A stretch of 64,000 nucleotides of DNA from Thamnaconus septentrionalis. Lineage: Eukaryota > Chordata > Actinopteri > Tetraodontiformes > Monacanthidae. How positions within the stretch are numbered: the first letter of the stretch is position 1; every line of letters begins with the position of its first letter. Both the position numbers and the translations under genes were made by a program. Below are positions 52,101-61,100 of the stretch, in pieces. The stretch lies in NCBI GenBank assembly GCA_009823395.1, contig CM020514.1:12569466-12633465 (forward strand), given 5' to 3'. The notes under the pieces were generated by a model, which ran no database searches, was not told where the DNA came from, and worked only from the letters and a program-made list of their open reading frames with translations.

Positions 52101-55100
52101 AGAATCGGCAAAACCAGTAGGTAGTTATCTCTTAGCTCATGTTTTTCAGAGAATTTATAATGCGTGAATATCAAGAAACATCACATTGCGTTAAAAAAAA
52201 AAAAACATTCTTGCAGGATCAGTCAAAGAGAATATATTTGAAACTAAGTCAAGTTAAATAAATGTGACTTTTTACCTTCTGAACCAATGGCTGAAACTTG
52301 GCCAGCAAGACGTGCTCCAGCGAGACATTTTGACAAATGACAGATTTCAACACCTCAGGTTTAATGCTTGATGGGCTTAAGAGCCACTCGAAGGGATCAA
52401 GGATTTCCTCACAGGTTAAAGATCCAGATGTCAGACTCTGGTGAAACAAGTGGCAATTCAAAAAAAAAAAGTCATCTACTGTATATTGTTGAACAAGAGG
52501 GCAAAACCCCCAACAAGTAATTTTCAGATGCTTGGAAATAATTTTGAATGATTATTTTCTCCTTGTAGAGAGGAGAACATGAAGCCTCTGCAACAGTCAA
52601 TATCCAAGTTGCAAACTCATCTTCACAATATCCATAGTTTTCATAGCCAAAGAGACAAATAAAGAATCTGGAGTAACAGAGAAAGACGGTGCTGAAACAA
52701 GTCAATGCTACAGTTAAAAAACCTGCAGTTCAAAAAAAGCCACAAAAAATGTAAAGTCGACTTTGTAGGTTTTCAAATCTTTATTAAATAAAGAAAAAAA
52801 ACTCTTAATGGTTGATCTGGTATGCCATATTTACTGTGTGACCTACCACAGCAGAATAACAGGTGTGGTCTCTGATTGGCTGAGCCGAAAGAACCACAGA
52901 CACACTTTGAAAATTGACAGAAACTGTCTGCTCGACAAAAGAACCAAGACATTGCTGATTGGCAAGACTCCTCAAGAACCCTTAGATTACTTAAACAAAT
53001 TAAGAAAACTAACAGAAAATGAAGAAAATTCAATTTAAGCTGCCCTAGTCTTGTTCGCCAGGTTTTATTCATATTTATTTTATTTCTGGCATCACCAGCT
53101 GGTAGTATCTTGGGCAATGACTCAGCAGAAGTGTCAGCCAAAAGCATCACATCCGTGTTCAGAGGCAGTGTCAAATTCTGATCTGGTGTGAAAACAACAG
53201 TAAATGACAAGCACATAAAGAACTTCCCTGGCTGTGCTTGTTTTACCAACTGACAATGTGCCTATGTATGTGTGTTGTCTTTGGCTTTGACAAGCAGGAA
53301 TACAGTCAACTTTAATGACCTCGTCTAAGCTCCGCCCCGCTGCCAACCAAGTAATCCCTGCCCGCATTGTATGTGTGTGTGTGTGTGTGTGATGCTGCCT
53401 CGCTTGGAGATCACACAGCGCACAACAAAAAACAACAGCGGTCCTCTGCCACGCCACAAGACCAGTTTGTGCAGCTGTACCATGTTGATCGCGTTCATCG
53501 CGCCGTCCACGAGGCGGGTCATCCAAGCGAGGGACTGTGTCTGGTTCGTCAGCAGCGTCAGATAAGTCTGCTGGAGCTGATCGACATCTGCCAGCGCTGT
53601 CATCGCTGTGTCTGGTCGAACAGAAGACAGCCGGGAAAGAGCGCCGGCGAAAGATTAGGATCGCACTCAAGTAACGTCACCTGTTGACAAGAATCTCTGC
53701 AAGGACTCACATTTTCACATGTATACAGTTGGAAAATCAGATTTAAGAAAAAAATAAAATCTATGATGCCCTTTGGAAGGATTGTGAGCCGTTGTAAAGG
53801 TTTTTGTAAAAGGCTGAATCCATTCCGCATCAGCAGGTTTCTTGATGTTGTCACCAAATCAGACTTGATGGAGCCACATTTTTCACATTTTATTTGACTT
53901 TTTTAATTATTTAAGTACGTCATAAGTTTCACTATGTATTTCTGGTTTATCGGTAAGTGTTTGCCAGAAATTAAGTCCATCATTTGTCTTTCTTGTCTTT
54001 TCCTTTTTTTTCTTCTTTCATGTGCTTTTGTGTCACACGGCACAGTGGAGGTTTAATAAACAGGTGCGTGAGAGTGTTTTTGTGTGCGGGTGTGTGGGTG
54101 TGTGGGTGTGTGCGCGCACGTGTTCCTTTCCCGTATACCGAGTCCCTCGGTCCCACTTTGCTTTAGATAATTCCCCCCTGAGAATGGGCGGGATCTCAGT
54201 CGCTCTATTCACCTCAAGGTCACATGACACGCGGCCACCGCAGGGAGACGACACCGGTGACTGTGGCAGTATTATGACAAATAACAAGCCATGCCTCTCA
54301 ACAGCGAGCACATTATGCCTGGTTAATGCCTGACCTTTCAGCTTGCAGCGATTGTTGTTTCAATAAATTCCAAGTTAACGCCGACAAACGCGAGGACGAG
54401 AATGTCTTAGTGTAACTGTGGTGATAATGATGAATGAACACTCACTGAGGCTCATTAATTGTCGCTTACCTTCGACGGTTTGGAGAGTCAGGGTCACAAA
54501 CTCCATGGACTGAAAGCCGACATTGAGGATCTGCTGCGCGACCATTTTGAGCTCAGGCACCATTTTCACAATCCCCATCAGCACCGTGCCGACCTCTAAA
54601 AACCTGTGACGGCAGAACAAGGTTCCTGATTTGTGTTTTGGAATTTTGTCTGATTAAAAACATTTAGAAATAGAATTACGTTTATTCTTTATAAGCTTAT
54701 CAGGGAAAATTGCTTGTGTCTAAATTGGACAATCCATAACTCTGTCTTCAGAAATCCTAACACCATCATTATTAGCGCCATTTTGAGTTTTTTTTGGCTG
54801 AATTAAACAATCCAAATGAAGACTCCCTGCTGTCACTCTTTACTTACAGCTCCTCGTCAATGTTCTGAGGTTGTGCGTCCTCGCTGCGTCTGGACCTCCA
54901 GTGTTCAGAACTCTGGTTCGGGAACTCGAAACCCGTCAGGCCGTGCAGCAGCGTCTTGGCGAACAGCAAATCTTTGTAAGCAACATGCTTGCTCCATGCC
55001 AGGACAGTCTAGAAACAAAAAGGGAAGATCAATGGACGGATGCTACATGAGGAATAAAAGAAAATAAATTAAAAAAAAAACAAAAAGGCATAGTGTGTAA

Positions 55101-58100
55101 CAATTCAAAAGAAACAATCTATTAATGGAAAATTTACGAAAAAAGAATATTTGTTGTTGTTGTATGTACCCAAGATAACATGGAACATCCTAAAACAGGG
55201 ATTAATGTTAACATTGTTTGGAATATGCTCCCATACCATCCAATGGTGCTAAACCTGACAGACTGGGCCTTTAATACCATGCCTATGATGATGCTATTTC
55301 AAGACTCAACATAACTTTGCCAGCGGCAATGACTATTCTAAATTAGTGAGAGATGACACGTCATCATTCGCCGGTAAACTGGCCAGCAGGCTGTGGGGGC
55401 CGAGCCCGTGCACAAAGTGACAATGGGGTTAGCTAACGGCTCCTGATGGCGACCTGTCTCTTCAACAACATGTCTTGCAGGGAGCCCGCACTAATTGGAT
55501 TTCTTTCAGGTGTCTGCTCCCCAGGTGCGACCTGGGAGATGAGGTTTGTCCGTTGCCATGGCCTGTAGCTTTCGTGCGGCCCGGGCTTATTACTTTGAAT
55601 GTAATTAGCCGTGAAGGGGACACTTAGGGGAGAACATGAAAGAGATATAGAAAAACACTGGGCACGTGGAAGGACCAGAAAAGGGACGGCATCGCCAGCA
55701 CCTTTTTGTTTAATGCCTGTCGTCCATTTTTTGATACTGATGACAACATTCACGGCAATCCAATCTACCTGTTTAGCCAGCAGCTCGGGGCTGATCCAGT
55801 CCAGGAGCGTGTCCACTATTCCCGCGCTGCACGCAGCCGTCAGCAACATACTGCTGCTGCTGCTGCTGCTGCTGTAGTTGCACAAGTACCACCGGACCAT
55901 GTCTTTGTCCAGGATCAGGACCACGGCCTAAAGACAGACTCAGTCAATAACGGTCAAACACATTTCCCAGCAAGGAACTGAAATCACCACAAACAGAAAT
56001 GAATGAGTCGCATGATGGAACTAAACGGACTCAGTTGGGAGTGACTGAGAGTGTTAAGTTAGAGCTAAACTGACTGAGACTGCATGTGTTTGGTGTACAG
56101 GAGGAGGAAGGTGAGCTTAAAAGGACAAAAATGAGCAAAAAGCCCGGCTGGGAATTAAACCCTGACTTTTTTTTTTGTTTTGCCATAGTGGAAAAATGAA
56201 AGATTTCAAGTGTGGTTTATGGAGACAGGCGAGAATGCAAATGTGAGTCGCGGATGGAATAAAACCAGTTTGTCAAGTGGCTTTGGTGTTGTGTTATTCC
56301 TTAGACAACAGAAGTTGACTAAGAAGAAAAACATTTATGGAATTGTACTGGAGTCTTCAGGCGGGTGGGGAGGAAGTGTGTGGTTGTGACATGTACCTTG
56401 TCCAGGGGTATCTGGTACTGGAGGAGCTCTTTCCACACGCTCATCAGTGAGTTATTGTGTGACATGATGACATCTCCCAGGGAAATAGTCACATCTAAGC
56501 ACAATCAGATCACATGTTATACCCTGACGGCGTACAGGCACAAAACCCAACTGGTCACATTTCTCCGGTGCGACCACGTGAAAGGTGAAAAATCCCTGAC
56601 TCTCTCAAGGTAACTCACCCCGTAGTTTTACTGTTGTGTAAATATTAGATAGCAATCAGTGATGAATTTTATTGAAAAAATAAAGCTGTAGCAATGTGTA
56701 ACATTGTTTTTAAAAGTATATATACAAATATATATAATGAATTCAACTCAATTATTTTTTTCGTTGAATGAAGTCACCAGTTGTGACATTTGTTATTAGT
56801 CGCAGAAAGGAGGGAGCCACATTTTACCACCACGTTTCTACCGTTGGCCAGAACATTAATCTGCAACATCCTTCCTGATCATTAAATGTGAGCAAATCTG
56901 ACAAACTGCTTCTTTGATAAGTATATCGCGTTTGCTTGAGTTTTGTGTTTTAGTTACTTTTTCCGGGCCAGTTTTGCAAATAGTTGAGCAGGCTGATGCT
57001 TCCGGCCAGTGGTGTGTGCACAGATGAGAGGGAACCGTTGACTTGTGGGAAATTGTTCTCGATGACAGACAGAACCCTGGAGAGATCACAGGGGGGAAAA
57101 GCATGAAGTGTGCGGTAAACACTCGACAGAACCGATGATTAGACAAGGCCCCTCCTGCTGTTTCCAGTCCTTCAAGTCAAACCGTGAGACTTTAGCTGGG
57201 GATGAATTAAAAACTTCATTTACAAGGCAATGCGCTTCAGTTGAAGATAAACAGCAGCTGGTCTGGGTGATCTGATTTGCACACATGGGCAGTAACAGCA
57301 ATGACACTTACATGAGTATACAATAAATAATAAGAAAATGTGTACGATATGATTGTTTTGATTTTAAAGGCCTAATGTGTAACATTTCAAATGAACTCAT
57401 AAATACATATATTTTTTTCTTTTGTATGATAAAATCAGGCGACACGGTAGCGTAGTGGTTAGCGCTGCCGCCTCACAGCAAGAAGGTCGTGGGTTTGATT
57501 CTGGGGCCCGGGCCAGGGACCTTTCTGTGTGGAGTTTGCATGTTCTCCCTGTGTCTGCGTGGGTTCTCTCCGGGTTGTCTGGCTTCCTCCCACACACAAA
57601 TACATGCATGTGAGGTCTATTGAACATTCTAAATTGTCCGTAGGTGTGCATGTGAGTGCGAATGGTTGTCTGTTTCTATGTGGCCCTGCGATGAACTGGC
57701 GACTTGTCTAGGGTGTACCCTGCCTTCGCTCTAACCCCTGTTTTACACCAGAAGCGTCTGCAGAGCGTCAGCAGAGCGACCGCGTTGACGCTCTGCTCAC
57801 GCTCCAGCAGCCTCCCACACAGGACGCGTTTTACGAGCAGAGCATCTTGCGCAGTGGCTCGACTGGTTCACGCGAGGATTGCGAGATGGCACGATAATCC
57901 AAGAGTAGCGGGTATTTAAAGAGAACAATAGTAGAACAACAACTATTTGCCTTTCGGACCTCGCGTGTTGCTGTACATTTGTTCCGGTTTTCCTGAGTTT
58001 TCCCGAGATTTGAACATGTATTTTAAAAGTCAAACTGCTGCGATGAGTCATTTATTGTTTCTTTTCTAAGGTTTTAAAAGCTTAATTGCTGATTTCATTG

Positions 58101-61100
58101 AAGTGAAAGCGCCATGTTCACATTTCAAAGTAAAATACAGCAATTAAAAAAAAATTATATGCATTGTATATTATTTTGAAAGTCAACCGGATCCACCGTG
58201 TTTTTACACCATTGACTTCCTGTCTGAACGATCCTACCTGCTGCGATTGACGCAGGAGGGACGCGGCAAGCGTTTTACTGCTTCTGGGACGCTTCTGAAA
58301 CGCGGACGCTCTGCGCCTGGTGTAAACCTGCTCATTGACTTTAGTGGCCGCGTTTCACTGCGTCGACGCGGACGCTCTGCTGACGCTCTGCAAACGCTTC
58401 TGGTGTAAAACAGGGGTAAGACAGCTGGGATAGGCTCCAGCAGACCCCCGTCACCCTGAATAGGAATAAGCGGGTATAGAAGATGAATGAATGAATGAAT
58501 GATAAAATCAGTAAAGGTAAACCACCTTTTATTTTAATAATATTAAGCATTTACTGTGTATTTGTATGAAGAACATGCCCAGGCTGAGGCTTTTGTGACA
58601 TCACAGCTGGATCAACCACAACATTGTTTACAAATGGCCTTCAAGGCTTACAAAATAAAAAGCCTTTGATAACGGCTGTTCAAAAAAAACTAATTATATT
58701 TCAAAGGCTGATTTTTCCGTGTGATGGCACCTTTCTCCACCATTATAATCAACTTGGCCATTTTTTTGAGGTACATTATAAAAATTGGAATGCTTTCTAA
58801 TTCTATTATTGTCCCTGATTTAATTTCTAGTTTTACAATTGCTGTGCCAGTTCTTGCTGCAACAACACCTTACAAAAGCAATGGATCCAGTTGGATCATG
58901 TGTGAACGCCGAGAAAACAAAATGAGACTGTAAATAATGAGACTGTCCTCCTCAGAATATTTAAAGACGCGTGCTGTATGCCAAGCGGCTGTGGAAATCG
59001 CAAGACTTTTTACCGCTTTAAGTTGGTGAGGAGGTCCGTTATGGTGTCCAGCAGCTGCTCAGCGGAGTCGAAAGTGAAGAGCCGAGGCAGTGCCAGGAGG
59101 CTTTCCCACACCGACTTCTCCTTCTGCAGCTGGTCGAACACCAGCACGGCGGCGCCGCCCAGCGCGCTCATCTGCTCCGGCTCCGTCAGCATGAGCTCCG
59201 TCAGCACCTGTTGAGAGCCGCTCACGGTTTCAGCGACGGCTGCGAGGGCCACCGCGAGTGCGTTTCGGTGAACGGTACCTGGTCGAGTATGTGGAGGGCG
59301 GCCTCGATCACGGTGTTGTTGGACTTGCAGAAGGTGACCATGGCATAGGCGAGTGGGCTGGGGGGGGTGACATTGACCAGGGGCAGGGCGATGCTGCAGG
59401 TCATCCTTCTCAACAGGTGCATGGAGGCCATCATTTCCTGCAGGGCCTCCTGAGAAGGAAATTGGCCGATAAGATCTCCAAAAAAAATTGACAAAAGCCC
59501 AAGTAGGAACAGACAAATTGAGAAAAATGCAAAAATAAATCATTCACTTGACTCACAAAATGAAAAATCTGTTACGACCCCACCTGTTTGTCACCCCTCT
59601 TGTGTAAATACGCATAACGGATATGTTTGAAAGTGTCTGTCAATGTGCAGAGGGTTTAGAATGGGCAGCAGGCTGCGACACAGAGCAGGCCAAACGAGGG
59701 AAATGAGCTGGACGGAACCATTTTTCCCCCATTCTGCGTCATTTTTATGCGGCAAATTGTGAACAGCACTGACCTGTTCCCCGAGCGTCTGGTTTGTGTT
59801 GGTGTACATGGACGACGCATTGTGAGCCTGAGCCTGGTGCGCCGAACCTTGAACACAAGAACACATCGCACGTGTGGCAGTTGAAGAGAGAATTTTGAGG
59901 TCAAATAAAACATGCTTCCATTGGTAGTGCGGGGGGGAGGCAACCCTACCTAAAAGTTTCTTCAAAACGTCAACCACACGTGCGGGGTCACCGGTGTCCT
60001 GGCCTTGGAACAGAGCCAGATCCCCGTCAAAGACTCTTGCCAACAGGGAAGTGTTCATGGGGCTCGACCTGCAATTCAAATACATGTGCATAAGATCCCT
60101 AACAATTTCAAAAGCATCGCTCCTCTCATTCCGAGCAACCTGTCCCTCCGGTCCCATTGGGAGATATCTGCAGAAGCCGCAGCCAGCAGCACAACCGCCT
60201 GACATCAGCTTACCCAGTTCCTCACCTTCAACATTCCTTTGCAGGAGAAAACGAGCCGCCGGTGTTTTTCCACCAGCAGGCCTTTCCCCTCTGGAGTAAA
60301 CGTTCTCATCTTACAGACATCCACCCATTGCCCAACACTTGGTGGCCATGTTTTATTGCCTGAGAGCCTCTCAGCCTGACTCTATCCCCTGGTCTTTTTT
60401 TTGTCATCCAGTCAATATAATTTAAATAGATGTATACATACATAGTTTTCTTTTTTGCTCTGGTGAAGCTCTATTTTGGAGAGCCAATCAAAGCATAGGC
60501 CACAATCTTTTTGAAATGTTGGCAAAACAAAAGTGCCTCAACAAGAAAGAAAGAAAGGAAGAATGAATGAATGAATGAATAAATTAATGAAAGACAGAGA
60601 GAGATAGTATGTGACAGGTAGTGGTTGTGCTGATGATTTTTGCTCAGGCCCTCAATCATCAGCAGTACAAGACTGGGCAAATGGGTTCACTGTGGTTCAT
60701 ATTTTTTCTCTCTCTCAAACACCAGGAGTGTAAACAACACTTTGAAGCAACAAATGCAAAGCAAACAGCCCGTCACCTTTTCTGATTCACTGCAGAGCAG
60801 TGACAAGAAGCGGGTAGGAGGGAGGGACTACTTTATAAAAAAAAAATATGACAATTATGTAAGCTCAGCTGCTAACAGAGTGGTCGCGATCAGTCACCTG
60901 GTTAATCAGATTTGATGAAAGACTGCTGAAAAATGTATTCTCCCCCCCAGCGTTCTTACCATATTGTGTTTGTCGTTATTACGGTACATTTCCCTGAACG
61001 CCCTCCGGCATCATGTGAACACGCTGTTCTGAGGTGTGTCTGTCTCTCGTTAATGACTCAAGAACTCTCTCTTTTGTTTAATCAGACGGCAATCAGCCAA

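Larger units (their letters stand above)
57077..59013 (-). other. abca12: intron v6-v7
   Basis: Mostly filled by the nested SINE/MITE at 57439-58498; 57365-57400 is a fragment of a dispersed repeat. Confidence 0.7.

Noticed and set aside
52472..52705. 78-codon minus ORF including [16 protein letters not shown]
   Set aside because: No donor follows in that frame; the same DNA gives a phase-consistent 41-bp exon (v14) in another frame.
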